A DNA stretch of 64,000 nt from Neobacillus mesonae (GTDB taxonomy: Bacteria; Bacillota; Bacilli; Bacillales; Cytobacillaceae): the NCBI RefSeq assembly GCF_001636315.1, contig NZ_KV440949.1, positions 4,792,084-4,856,083 on the forward strand, given 5' to 3'. Under the pieces are notes generated by a model, which ran no database searches, had not been told where the DNA came from, and was given only the letters and a program-made list of their open reading frames with translations. A program made the translations under genes and the position numbers. Of the stretch, positions 34,252 through 43,359 are shown in pieces; positions within the stretch are counted from its first letter, which is position 1, and each line of letters begins with the position of its first letter.

Positions 34252-34482
34252 GTTCATCACCAAGCTTCTTATGTATTTTTAAACCTATTTGAGTTGATTC
34301 TATAGATTTATTATAATTTGGACTATGATTCGTGCATGGAATGAATGTTACAATATTTCTACAAAACTATAAATTTTTTCCTATTATAATAGTGTTAAAA
34401 GTACTTATCAACTATCCGTTATTTTCCACAATTTTTAAAAAATATAGTATGATTAATAGAAAAGAACTTGGCGGGGGAAGAG

Positions 34483-35112
34483 ATGATTAAAAGATTTACA
34501 ACGATTGCGGTGTTTCTATTAATTGTAACAGTTGGATATCTTCAAAAGGATGAATTACTCAATTTAATCAACGGGGGCGGAACAATAGCAATCACAATCA
34601 GTATGTTATTTGTGGCGATTTGTGTCTTTTTTCCTGTTGTCCCCTTTCCAGTGCTAGCCGGAGTAATTGGTGCTGTCTTTGGGACCGCGCAAGGAGCGGC
34701 TATCTCTTTATCCGGAGCGATGGCAGGGACCATGGGGTTTTACTTACTAAGCAGATATGGGTTTAGGGATTTTGCCCAGGAGAAGCTGCTAAAATATCCT
34801 AAAGTCCAGGAATATGAAAAGCTGTTGACCCGAAATTCATTTGTTGCCATTTTAACCTGCAGATTGATTCCAATCATTCCTTCACCGGTGGTCAACCTGA
34901 TTTGCGGACTGAGCCACGTGAAATGGCTGACGTTTTTTACTGCATCGACACTTGGCAAAATCCCTAATATTTTGATTTTGTCCTATGCGGGGGCGGCCTT
35001 TCATGAGAATAAGCTTTATTCATTAGGATTATATGGTGTCTACCTTCTGATTCTTTTTCTAATTAATTTAGTCATTGTTTATCGCCGCATGGAGAAAAAG
35101 TCCTCAAATTAG
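34483..35112 (+). CDS. TVP38/TMEM64-family (VTT domain) membrane protein
   Basis: DedA-related membrane protein of 209 residues with about five or six helices. The VTT core is visible as VFGTAQGAAISLSGAMAGT (about 66-84) and CRLIPIIPSPVVNLICGL (about 127-144) with the conserved Arg-Pro and Gly. Family members act in envelope homeostasis and possibly lipid scrambling. ATG 34483 follows GGGGGAAGAG; an in-frame start at 34468 has no SD. Its stop codon overlaps the stop of the convergent next gene, without a terminator between. Confidence 0.85.
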   Translation: MIKRFTTIAVFLLIVTVGYLQKDELLNLINGGGTIAITISMLFVAICVFFPVVPFPVLAGVIGAVFGTAQGAAISLSGAMAGTMGFYLLSRYGFRDFAQEKLLKYPKVQEYEKLLTRNSFVAILTCRLIPIIPSPVVNLICGLSHVKWLTFFTASTLGKIPNILILSYAGAAFHENKLYSLGLYGVYLLILFLINLVIVYRRMEKKSSN

Positions 35113-35459
35113 ATAACTCTTTGAATGTTCAGGTCGTTTTGATTTTCAACAGCAATGACTTCATTAAAAAAACTTTTTAAAATCACCCATTTTGCTGGGT
35201 ATGTATAAATAAAATCCTCTACAACATGATCAGAGTAATACAGGAAACAGTCCCACTGCTTTTGCTTCATTTTAAGGTCATATAGTAAGGCATGAAAGTT
35301 AGTATAATAATCATTTAACTGGTACGGATTTAATGTTAAGATCTCTATATTTTTTTGCGACATATAATTTAGAATCGCTTCCTTTTGTAGTGAAATACTT
35401 TCTTCTTGGGAAAACCCATTCAAGATAAGACGGTCATTTATTAAATATATTCCCTTCAT
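35109..35459 (-). CDS. Degenerate serine-recombinase-like small protein, unknown function
   Basis: A 116-residue soluble protein. Its N-terminal half (GFSQEESISLQKEAILNYMSQKN) resembles the Q-x-x-SLE-x-Q-x-x-AI-x-x-Y segment of serine-recombinase N-terminal domains. The next part (FHALLYDLK then WDCFLYYSDHVVEDF) resembles their F-x-x-LL-x-D and D-R-x-x-R region, but the catalytic Ser with its Arg partners and any DNA-binding domain are missing. It is therefore at most a catalytically dead resolvase-fold protein; the similarity is by eye. GAGGTG lies 6 nt before ATG 35459. The stop overlaps the end of the TVP38-family gene by 3 nt. Confidence 0.6.
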   Translation of the reverse strand: MKGIYLINDRLILNGFSQEESISLQKEAILNYMSQKNIEILTLNPYQLNDYYTNFHALLYDLKMKQKQWDCFLYYSDHVVEDFIYTYPAKWVILKSFFNEVIAVENQNDLNIQRVI

Positions 35460-35530
35460 ATACAACACCTCATTACTGGTATTGACAGGGATTGGAAAAA
35501 ATATTCATTAGTCATGACGGCTAACACATC

Positions 35531-35560
35531 AAAAAAATAACCCGGCTTCTCAGGCCGGGC
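35531..35560 (-). terminator. Terminator of the MFS gene
   Basis: Stem CCCGGC / GCCGGG with a 7-nt loop and TTATTTTTTTG on the minus strand, about 120 nt after the MFS stop. The intervening stretch (35561-35682) has a small GGTTC/GAACC hairpin and no gene. Confidence 0.7.
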
Positions 35561-35682
35561 GTTTCCAAAAAAATCTATATAAAGGGGGTGGAGGTTGAAA
35601 GGTTCTTTTCTGAACCATGTTTATATCATAACGAATAAATATGAACAAACTATGAACGAAGGATTAATAGTTTAAGAAAAAA

Positions 35683-37062
35683 TCATGCGCGTTTTATTTT
35701 TAAGGTCACAATTCTCCCTCTTGAAAACCACAGACTCATGAAAAAGCTTACCAAGCCGGTAACGATTAATACTTCCCCAATGATGATCATTTTCTCCGCT
35801 AAAATTTCTTCCCCGAAAATTAATCCAAGGATGATAGAAGAGAAAATCGAACCTAAATATCTGCAGGTTTGAAATAATCCCGAAGTGGTACCGATAATGG
35901 GCTTCGGACTTTCATTCAGCATTGCTACTTGCAGGACCACATTTCCAATCCCGTAGCTTAACCCCATAATCGCTAAAATGAGGCCAATCAAAAAATAAGC
36001 GGCGCCAACAAAGAAAAAGGTAAACAATAGTCCGCCGATTACCGATATACCTGCACCGACGATCACCGGCTTGTTAACACCTGATTTGTCTACCCATTTT
36101 CCTGTAACGGTTGAAATGATGATGCTGACGCCGGACATAAATAACATCATCAGCCCGCTTTTTTCAACACTCAGCCCCATGACTTCCTGAAAATAACTTG
36201 GAAGTCCAAAAAATAAACAGTAGAAATAAATATTTAAGATGATGAATTGAACATATACCAAGGTAAGCTTTGGGTGAGATTTAAAGATTTTAACATCAAT
36301 GAAGGGCTCTTTTACCCGTAATTCCCAAAAAATAAAAAGAAGAAAAAATATGATCCCGGCAATTCCTGACAGATAGTGGACTTTCTCTTCAAAGGATAAT
36401 AAAAACCAGAGGAAAAATACCATTCCGAAAGCAAATAATCCGATGCCTAGGAAGTCGAGATGAGAGAATAATTTTTTGATTGTGTCCTTGTCCTTTTTTA
36501 CATCTTTAGGAAACATGGTCCAGCCAAGTATGAAACTGATAATAACAAACGGAAAATTCACCCAGAAAATCGCTGGCCAATTGCCCCAGACAATTAAAAA
36601 GCCGCCAATGGTCGGTCCAAGCGCCACCATCGCCGAGGCAAAAATCGATAATACCGCCAAGGCGGAAGCCTGCCGTTCCTTAATATGGTTACGAATCAAT
36701 GCCATTCCGGATGGATAAATAGCGCTGCTGCCAATAGATTGTACAAGACGCATAACAAGCAGCATGAGAAAAGTGGTGGATAGGGGGGCACCAAGAGCGG
36801 ACAGTGCGACAAGGGCAAGACCGAATAAAAAGGTCTTTTTTCTGCCGAAGATATCACCGAATTTTCCTGTTACCGGCTGGGCAACAGCACTGGCTAAGTA
36901 AAAGGATGAAATTAACCAGGAAACAGTCGTAAAAGACAACTGGAAGTCCTTTTGTATGCTGTGCAGCGCCAGTGAAATCATCGATGAGTTCAGGGGATTT
37001 AACATCGTTCCCGAAGCGACAGCGGTAACAAACAATGCACGAGTTTTTTTCAAGATGTTCAT
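35683..37062 (-). CDS. MFS multidrug-type exporter (DHA2-like)
   Basis: Proton-driven efflux permease, 459 residues, with 12-14 hydrophobic helices. It shows the MFS motif A GKFGDIFGRKKTF (about residue 67), the motif C-like region GPTIGGFLIVWGNWPAIFWVNFP by position 149-171 characteristic of drug:H+ antiporters, and a second GKWVDKSGVNKP (about 316). AAAGGA precedes the ATG. No regulator is adjacent; the substrate is unknown. Confidence 0.88.
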   Translation of the reverse strand: MNILKKTRALFVTAVASGTMLNPLNSSMISLALHSIQKDFQLSFTTVSWLISSFYLASAVAQPVTGKFGDIFGRKKTFLFGLALVALSALGAPLSTTFLMLLVMRLVQSIGSSAIYPSGMALIRNHIKERQASALAVLSIFASAMVALGPTIGGFLIVWGNWPAIFWVNFPFVIISFILGWTMFPKDVKKDKDTIKKLFSHLDFLGIGLFAFGMVFFLWFLLSFEEKVHYLSGIAGIIFFLLFIFWELRVKEPFIDVKIFKSHPKLTLVYVQFIILNIYFYCLFFGLPSYFQEVMGLSVEKSGLMMLFMSGVSIIISTVTGKWVDKSGVNKPVIVGAGISVIGGLLFTFFFVGAAYFLIGLILAIMGLSYGIGNVVLQVAMLNESPKPIIGTTSGLFQTCRYLGSIFSSIILGLIFGEEILAEKMIIIGEVLIVTGLVSFFMSLWFSRGRIVTLKIKRA

Positions 37063-37265
37063 TCCTTTATAATTCTTTTCCTACAACTAATTGTTTCCAT
37101 AATCCTGACATCTATTATTTTTTCAAAAAAATTTAAACGTAAATAGTCATTCTAGGAATAGCCTCCCTTTTAATATAAATAAAGTAGAAATGTTATGTCT
37201 AATATGGGTTAAAGTTGATCTGCTGAGGTTTTTCCCAGCTTGTTTGCAGCGAGGGGGATATTCTT

Positions 37266-39584
37266 ATGGAGGTAATAGGAAAAAGCGTTATTCGGAAGGA
37301 AGCAGCCGATAAGGTGACAGGACGGGCGGTCTATACAAATGATGTTCATACCGGCAAAATGTTGTCAGTCCAAATGGTGATCAGTCCTTATGGTCATGCG
37401 AAAATCGTTAGCATAGATACGTCTCACGCATGGAAGGTGCCTGGAGTTAGAGCAATTATTGCCGGTAAACGTTATCCGCTTACGGGTGAAGCCATCCGTG
37501 ATCGCCCGCCAATCGCGGTAGATAAGGTCCGTTATCACGGGGAGCCCGTTGCTCTTGTAGTGGCTGATACACCGGCGCAGGCCCAAACAGCGGCTGATTT
37601 AATCAAGATTCAATATGAATTACTGCCCGTCGTCAATTCACCAACACAGGCGTTTCAAAAGGGAGCGCCTTTGGTTCATGAACGCTTGGGAGAATATAAA
37701 AAGGAAGCCGATTCCCATCCGGTGCCAGGCACCAATATCGCCACCCATTATAAAATACGCAAGGGGCATATGGATAAAGGTTGGGCGGAAAGTGAAACAG
37801 TGGTCGAGGCAAGCTATTCCTTTACACCTTCGGATCATGTGGCAATGGAAACCCGATGTTCGACGGCGGAAATTTTGCCCGATGGCACCATCATCATCAC
37901 CACATCATCGCAGGCTCCATTTATGGCAAAAAGATTAATTGCCGATTACTTTGGTGTGGATATGGGAAAGATCATCGTCCGTACACCCCTGGTTGGCGGT
38001 GCATTTGGCGGTAAGGCCTCCGTCCAGCTTGAGGTGCTTGCCTATATAGCCTCGAAGGAAGTTGGCGGAAAGCCTGTCAAGCTGCTTAATTCAAGGGAAG
38101 AAGATATTCTTACATCTGCCTGTCATATTGGATTGGATGCGACGGTTAAATTGGGGGTAGACCGCAATGGAAGGATTAGGGCAGCTGAAATCAGCTATTG
38201 GTGGGATGGCGGCGCATATTCAGATAAAGCGGTGGATGTATCGAGGGCGGGCCTTGTAGATTGTACTGGTCCTTATGATATAGAAAACGTTTGGTGCGAT
38301 TCGTACTGTATGTATACAAACCATACTTATGCCGCTCCTTTTCGAGGTTTCGGACATTCCGAGCTGTCGTTTGCAATTGAACGGACAATGGATTTACTGG
38401 CACAAAAACTAAATATCGACCCGCTTGATCTTAGATATATTAATGCCATAAAGCCAGGGGATACCACTCCGACAAGGGTAAAGCTAAATAAGAGTAATGT
38501 TGGAAACCTTAGGAAATGTATTGATAAGCTTAAGGAATTAATACGCTGGGAAGAAGGGGCTATTAAGGAAGTAGACGAACGTTTCATCCGGGTAAAAGGA
38601 GTCAGTTGCAGCTGGAAAACCTCTACGATTGATACCGATGCACCTTCAGGGGTTATCCTGACGTTTAATCGTGATGGCTCGATTAATTTAATGTCAGGTG
38701 TTGTAGAAATTGGCACAGGCACGAAAACCATTCTGGCTCAAATTCTATCAGAGCGTTTGAAGATGGATGTCGATCAGATTCATGTCAGGATGGAAGTCGA
38801 TACGCAGACGACACCTGAACATTGGAAAACAGTTGCCAGCAGGGGAACGTTTATGGGTGGAAGGGCTGTGTTACGGGCCGCAGAAGATGTTATTCAGCAA
38901 TTAAAAGAAATAGCCTCCTGCGTGTTGAAGGCACCAAAGGAAGACTTGGAAATCGCTAACAGCCGCGTTTTTTTAAGAGATGACCCTTCTATCGGCCTGC
39001 ATTTTAAAGAGATCGGTTATGGCTACAAGTATCCTAATGGGGAAACAATCGGCCAGCAAATTATAGGCCGGGGCAGTTATATTTTGCGGCATCTTACCTA
39101 TTTGGATCCTGAGACAGGAGCGGGGAGACCTGGCCCGGAATGGACGGTTGCAGCTTACGCTGTGGAGATTGAGTTTGATAAAAGAGATTACACCTACAGG
39201 CTGATAAGGGCCTGCACGGTGGTCGACATCGGAAATGTGATGAATGAGAAAGCGGCCATCGGTCAGGTAATGGGGGCAATGAGTATGGGGCTTGCCTTCG
39301 CCGGGAGGGAAACATTTTATTATGATGAGCTTGGCCGGGTGCTAAATCCTCAGTTTCGCACCTACCGGCCGCTTAGATACGGGGAAAATCCAGAATATTT
39401 GGTTGGCTTTGTTGAAACTCCCCAGCTTGATGGACCATATGGCGCCCGCGGTGTCGGGGAACATGGCTTAATGGGGATGCCGGGGGCGCTCGGAAATGCC
39501 CTGTCCATTGCTGCGGGTGTGTCATTGCACCATTTACCGTTAATTCCGGAGTTGATTTGGCGGGCAAAGGAGGCGGCTAAATAA
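37266..39584 (+). CDS. Xanthine dehydrogenase-family molybdopterin-binding subunit (cluster 1)
   Basis: Large catalytic subunit of a molybdenum hydroxylase, cytosolic. The 772-residue protein has the aldehyde-oxidase/XDH hammerhead domain at the N-terminus, GGAFGGK (about residue 245), FRGFGHSE (about 357), the molybdopterin contacts in the second half and the catalytic Glu in GARGVGEHG (about 730). The start is ATG 37266, with GAGGGGG upstream. It overlaps the FAD subunit by 1 nt. Oxidation of a purine or another N-heterocycle or aldehyde is inferred; the substrate is not certain. No XdhC-type maturation gene is in the window. Confidence 0.9.
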   Translation: MEVIGKSVIRKEAADKVTGRAVYTNDVHTGKMLSVQMVISPYGHAKIVSIDTSHAWKVPGVRAIIAGKRYPLTGEAIRDRPPIAVDKVRYHGEPVALVVADTPAQAQTAADLIKIQYELLPVVNSPTQAFQKGAPLVHERLGEYKKEADSHPVPGTNIATHYKIRKGHMDKGWAESETVVEASYSFTPSDHVAMETRCSTAEILPDGTIIITTSSQAPFMAKRLIADYFGVDMGKIIVRTPLVGGAFGGKASVQLEVLAYIASKEVGGKPVKLLNSREEDILTSACHIGLDATVKLGVDRNGRIRAAEISYWWDGGAYSDKAVDVSRAGLVDCTGPYDIENVWCDSYCMYTNHTYAAPFRGFGHSELSFAIERTMDLLAQKLNIDPLDLRYINAIKPGDTTPTRVKLNKSNVGNLRKCIDKLKELIRWEEGAIKEVDERFIRVKGVSCSWKTSTIDTDAPSGVILTFNRDGSINLMSGVVEIGTGTKTILAQILSERLKMDVDQIHVRMEVDTQTTPEHWKTVASRGTFMGGRAVLRAAEDVIQQLKEIASCVLKAPKEDLEIANSRVFLRDDPSIGLHFKEIGYGYKYPNGETIGQQIIGRGSYILRHLTYLDPETGAGRPGPEWTVAAYAVEIEFDKRDYTYRLIRACTVVDIGNVMNEKAAIGQVMGAMSMGLAFAGRETFYYDELGRVLNPQFRTYRPLRYGENPEYLVGFVETPQLDGPYGARGVGEHGLMGMPGALGNALSIAAGVSLHHLPLIPELIWRAKEAAK

Positions 39585-40411
39585 TGCTTCCGTTTGACTT
39601 TGATTATTTTCAGCCAGGCTCCTTAAAGGAGGCAATAGATTTATATCAATCTTTAGATCAGCAGGGGAAGAAGACTATCTTTTTTTCCGGTGGCACGGAG
39701 TTAATTACGCTTGGCCGCATTGATTTAACCTATGCAGAAGCCGTGATTGATATTAAGAAAATTGCCGAATGCAAGATGATGCAGTTTCAGGATGATTATT
39801 TGGTGATAGGAAGTGCCTTATCGTTAACGCAAATTGAGGAGGCGAATCACTTTCCGCTGTTAACGAAGGTTGCCAGTGAGGTGGCGGATCATACGGCACG
39901 GGGAAAAATAACTTTAGGCGGCAATATATGTGCGCAAATATTTTACCGGGAAGCAGTATTGCCATTGCTGCTTGCCGACAGCTATGTTGTGATAGTCGGT
40001 CCAGAAGGAGTAAAAACGGTTCCAATCAAGGAAATTTTTCATCAGCAGCTAAGATTGGAAAAAGGAGAGCTTCTTGTGCAGACAGCAACCGAGCGCATGT
40101 ATATTGAAGCCCCGTTTTATGCTGTTAAACGTCGTCAGCAATGGGATACCGGCTACCCGTTAATTACCATTGCTGCTTTAAAAAATGATGGGGCAATCCG
40201 GGTTGCAATCAGCGGCCTTTGCCCATTTCCATTTCGATCCCTTAAGGTTGAGGACTATTTAAACAGACAGGGCTATTCGATGGAGGAAAGAATTGACGGA
40301 GCATTATCGGTGCTGCCAAAACCTATTTTAGATGATGTCGAAGGATCGGCGGAATATCGCCTATTTGTGTTACGGAATTTGTTGGAAGATGCACTTGAAG
40401 CATTGGAGTAA
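39584..40411 (+). CDS. Molybdenum hydroxylase FAD-binding subunit (cluster 1)
   Basis: Medium subunit (275 residues) of the same enzyme. The FAD contacts are seen as FFSGGTELITLGRI (about 28-41) and TARGKITLGGNICAQ (about 103-117), followed by the CO_deh_flav_C domain. The ATG uses the A of the previous stop codon (TAATG), giving tight coupling. The Fe-S subunit follows 43 nt downstream. Confidence 0.9.
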   Translation: MLPFDFDYFQPGSLKEAIDLYQSLDQQGKKTIFFSGGTELITLGRIDLTYAEAVIDIKKIAECKMMQFQDDYLVIGSALSLTQIEEANHFPLLTKVASEVADHTARGKITLGGNICAQIFYREAVLPLLLADSYVVIVGPEGVKTVPIKEIFHQQLRLEKGELLVQTATERMYIEAPFYAVKRRQQWDTGYPLITIAALKNDGAIRVAISGLCPFPFRSLKVEDYLNRQGYSMEERIDGALSVLPKPILDDVEGSAEYRLFVLRNLLEDALEALE

Positions 40412-40454
40412 GAGGAATTTTAATCGACTGTGAGTAAGGGATGGTGAGACAAAC

Positions 40455-40910
40455 TTGGCTCCACAAACAATCACCTTAGATGTGAATGGGGAAATTCATA
40501 CCGTTACGGTCCGTGCTTCGGATACCCTTCTTTTTACCTTAAGAGGAAAGCTTGGCCTGACAGGGTCAAAGCCAGGTTGTTTAAATGGGGACTGCGGTGC
40601 CTGCACGATAAATGTGGACGGCTGGCCAATGAAATCCTGTTTGATGCTGGCAGTCGAAGCTGAGGGCAAAAAGGTGATAACGATTGAAGGTCTGCATGAT
40701 ACTCCGATCCAGCGGGCTTTTGTTGAAGAATTTGCTTTTCAGTGCGGTTATTGTACACCGGGATTTATCATGAATTGTCACTCATTGTTGAAGCAGCATC
40801 CCGACGCGGACAATCGAACGATCAAAGAATGGCTGGAATCAAACATTTGCCGTTGCACGAGCTATATAGAGATTGAAAAAGCAGTGAAATCGGTGCTGAG
40901 AAAAGGTTGA
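40455..40910 (+). CDS. Molybdenum hydroxylase 2Fe-2S subunit (cluster 1)
   Basis: Small electron-transfer subunit, 151 residues, with two [2Fe-2S] clusters. The plant-type cluster is C-x4-C-G-x-C in GCLNGDCGACT plus a Cys in MKSC; the second is FQCGYCTPGFIM with NICRCTSY. The start is TTG 40455 with GGGATGGTGAG upstream. It completes a Mo-FAD-FeS operon. The reading ends just before the repeat array. Confidence 0.92.
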   Translation: MAPQTITLDVNGEIHTVTVRASDTLLFTLRGKLGLTGSKPGCLNGDCGACTINVDGWPMKSCLMLAVEAEGKKVITIEGLHDTPIQRAFVEEFAFQCGYCTPGFIMNCHSLLKQHPDADNRTIKEWLESNICRCTSYIEIEKAVKSVLRKG

Positions 40911-40931
40911 ACAGGCGGTTGGGGTGGTGTT

Positions 40932-41148
40932 ACTGTCGGATAGAGGGATGTTATTGTCAGAAGGGCGACTAATTGTCGTATAGGGTTGCGTAACTGTCGG
41001 ATAAGGGTGTTTAACTGTCGGATAGAAGGATGTTACTGTCAGAAAGGTGACTAACTGTCGTATAGGGTTGCGCAACTGTCGGATAACAGTGTTTAACTGT
41101 TGGATGGCACTATCTAATTGTCGCATAACCACCTCCAATTGTCACATA
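40932..41148. repeat. Array of eleven ACTGTCGGATA-type cores spaced 21 bp
   Basis: Imperfect cores (ACTGTCGGATA, ATTGTCAGAA, ATTGTCGTATA, ATTGTCACATA) begin at 40932, 40953, 40972, 40993, 41014, 41035, 41054, 41075, 41096, 41117 and 41138, so the step is 21 bp with two 19-bp steps. The pattern of cores 2-4 recurs in 6-8 at an offset of 82 bp, which shows block duplication. It fills nearly all of the 250-bp gap between the 2Fe-2S gene and the PBP gene. The function is unknown. Confidence 0.85.
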
Positions 41149-41154
41149 AACGTA

Positions 41155-41190
41155 AAACAGGGCTCAATCTGTCAAGGATGAGCCCTGTTT
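41155..41190 (-). terminator. Terminator of the PBP gene, overlapping its stop codon
   Basis: Perfect 12-bp stem AAACAGGGCTCA / TGAGCCCTGTTT with a 12-nt loop. The 3' arm begins with the TGA stop of the PBP gene; TTTTACGTTT follows on the minus strand. Confidence 0.88.
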
Positions 41191-43248
41191 CATTTTGAAA
41201 TACGTATCTAAAACTCTGCGCCCGATTTTCAGGTTGGCTTTATTGTCCTCTTTCCCTTGGTATGCCCAAGGTACAAGGACAGCCATTGCTACTTCGGGAT
41301 TTGTGCTCGGGGCATAGCCGACCAAGCTTAAATTGATCACAGGCGGCGGCACCTTGCCGAACCGATGCCTTAATGGGCCGTCATAAAAAGCTTCGGCCGT
41401 TCCTGTTTTTCCGGCAGGGGCATATTTTGCCCCCTTGAAAAATTTGTAAGCTGTTCCGCCAGGCTCCTGCATTACTTTGTGAAAGCCGATGTGAACCCGG
41501 TGCAGCCACTCTTCTTTCGCATCAATTGTATTAAGAACAGTGGGTGAAACTTCCTTCAATATCGGACCAAGTTTTTCCTTACCTACAGCAGGGCGGCGAA
41601 TTTCTTTGACAATATGCGGCTGCATTCGGTAGCCCCCATTGGCTATGGTCGACACATATTGGGCAAGCTGCAACGTGGAATACGTATCATACTGGCCAAT
41701 CGCAAGGTCAAGTAGATATCCTGGCAGCCTGCTTTGTCCTTTAAACCCGGTTTGTTCATTTGGCAAATCGATTCCGGTACGTGTTCCAAGACCAAAAGAA
41801 GCAAAGGAATTACGAACGGTTTCAAATGCCATTTTATTTGTCAAATTAAGCGGTTTATCATATTCATAATTCCCTTTACCAATTTGAATTGCTGTATGAA
41901 ACATATAAACATTGGAAGATTTCTTTAAAGCGGTAATTTCATTTAGTCTTCCTAAATAGGCATACGATTTTTTAATCGGTGTGTCTTTAATTTTAATTCC
42001 GGCATCATCAAACACTGTCCCGGGAACAATGGCTCCCGTTTTGTACCCGGTTAGAATGGTAGCTCCTTTAACCGTGGAACCGACACTATAAGTGGTGGTA
42101 AAGGTGCCAAGGGCATCATCTTGCATTTCCGGCCTGCCGGTTTTCCCATTTCGAACTAATTTTTTTCCCGACATGGCCAAAATATCACCGGAATATGGTT
42201 CCATTAAGACCACATATGCCCTGTCAGTCAGCCATGTACCAGGCCAGCGTTTAGCCTTCGTGAGTTCTTCTTCGACAATTTTATCTACCGCCTTTTGTAA
42301 ATCCATATCGATGGTCAGGACAAGATCCTTGCCTATTCTACCATCGATCACCGGTTGAGTTTCAATAACATTTCCGGTTTTATCGGTGATATTTTTAATT
42401 TTTGCTTTGTACCCGCGGAGAATTTCTTCATATTGAGATTCCAGCTGGCTTTTGCCGACCCGGTCATTTCGATGGTAGTCTCTCGCCAAAAAATATTGCA
42501 ATTGTTCCGCCGGCAGACCCTCCTCGGATCTTGTCACTTTTCCTAATACGGACCTGAGTGTCGTATCAAATGGGTATGAACGCTCCCAGTCGGTAGTTGT
42601 ATCCACACCAGGGAGGGATTGAAGGTTCTCACTAACAAAGGCAAATTCCTTTGCGGTTACATGGTCATTTTTGACAATTTGCGGAATGAATTTATAACCG
42701 CTGGTAAATTCCTTGAATATTGCAAGCACCTCTAAGTCCTTTTTGGTAAACTTGTTTAATTCAACATCGGTAATCCGCTCCAATTTAAGTTTATACAAAT
42801 CGTAATCAGATAATTTTTTTGCGGCGTATAAGTCCTTTTCTTGTTTTGTAATTTTGGCATCGGCAAGGGTAGGATTCTTAAGGATCCAAAAATCCCGTTT
42901 ATCTCGGTTTGTGATTTTATCGGTGTTTTTTTCAATTAATTGGGCTAATCGTTCTGCTGTTTTGAGCATCTCTGCTTGGCTAAACCCTTGATTTGTAAAG
43001 GTAATTGCGCTTTTAGGGACATTACCAACAATCACCCGAAAATGACGGTCATATAACTTTCCCCGGGGAACAGGGTTGCTGACCGAAATATCCTCTTTTC
43101 TTTCTAAATCCTTTTTATAATTTTCCCCATGGACAATTTGAATAAAGCCGAGACGTAAGATTAAGATAGAAAACAGCACGAATACTGTAAAAAATAGAAT
43201 GTTTAACCGAAAGGGAAAATGGGAAGTCTTCTTCTTCTGTTTGTCCAC
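41164..43248 (-). CDS. Class B penicillin-binding protein (transpeptidase, PbpA/PbpH/MrdA type)
   Basis: DD-transpeptidase that cross-links peptidoglycan, probably for elongation or sporulation. It has about 694 residues: an N-terminal transmembrane helix (about 12-34), a PBP dimerisation domain (VPRGKLYDR, about 60), and a transpeptidase domain with SxxK in YSVGSTVKGA, SSN in KKSSNVYMF and KTG in PAGKTGTAEA. GTG 43248 was chosen because AAAGGAAG lies about 10 nt upstream; an in-frame ATG at 43299 exists without an SD. It is a single gene between the two molybdenum hydroxylase operons. Confidence 0.92.
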   Translation of the reverse strand: MDKQKKKTSHFPFRLNILFFTVFVLFSILILRLGFIQIVHGENYKKDLERKEDISVSNPVPRGKLYDRHFRVIVGNVPKSAITFTNQGFSQAEMLKTAERLAQLIEKNTDKITNRDKRDFWILKNPTLADAKITKQEKDLYAAKKLSDYDLYKLKLERITDVELNKFTKKDLEVLAIFKEFTSGYKFIPQIVKNDHVTAKEFAFVSENLQSLPGVDTTTDWERSYPFDTTLRSVLGKVTRSEEGLPAEQLQYFLARDYHRNDRVGKSQLESQYEEILRGYKAKIKNITDKTGNVIETQPVIDGRIGKDLVLTIDMDLQKAVDKIVEEELTKAKRWPGTWLTDRAYVVLMEPYSGDILAMSGKKLVRNGKTGRPEMQDDALGTFTTTYSVGSTVKGATILTGYKTGAIVPGTVFDDAGIKIKDTPIKKSYAYLGRLNEITALKKSSNVYMFHTAIQIGKGNYEYDKPLNLTNKMAFETVRNSFASFGLGTRTGIDLPNEQTGFKGQSRLPGYLLDLAIGQYDTYSTLQLAQYVSTIANGGYRMQPHIVKEIRRPAVGKEKLGPILKEVSPTVLNTIDAKEEWLHRVHIGFHKVMQEPGGTAYKFFKGAKYAPAGKTGTAEAFYDGPLRHRFGKVPPPVINLSLVGYAPSTNPEVAMAVLVPWAYQGKEDNKANLKIGRRVLDTYFKMKQGSSLTD

Positions 43249-43359
43249 CAGTTTCACTTCCTTTACATGGATACGTGGTGATGAATGGATAAATTTCAAT
43301 CCGTTTAAAAAAACTAAACATGTAGTTATAAATTCTTATGGTCACCGAAAGGGGGAACA

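Noticed and set aside
37719..37735. GGTGCCAGGCACC inside the cluster 1 large-subunit gene resembling the dispersed hairpin
   Set aside because: It is part of a conserved coding stretch, lacks the CATGT extension and has no second arm.
40839..41138. A 99-codon minus-strand frame through the 21-bp array with a good GGAGG before ATG 41126
   Set aside because: The 21-bp period keeps one frame open by default, giving heptad-like RQLxxxI repeats; the frame runs antisense into the 2Fe-2S gene and the product has no coherent composition in its second half.
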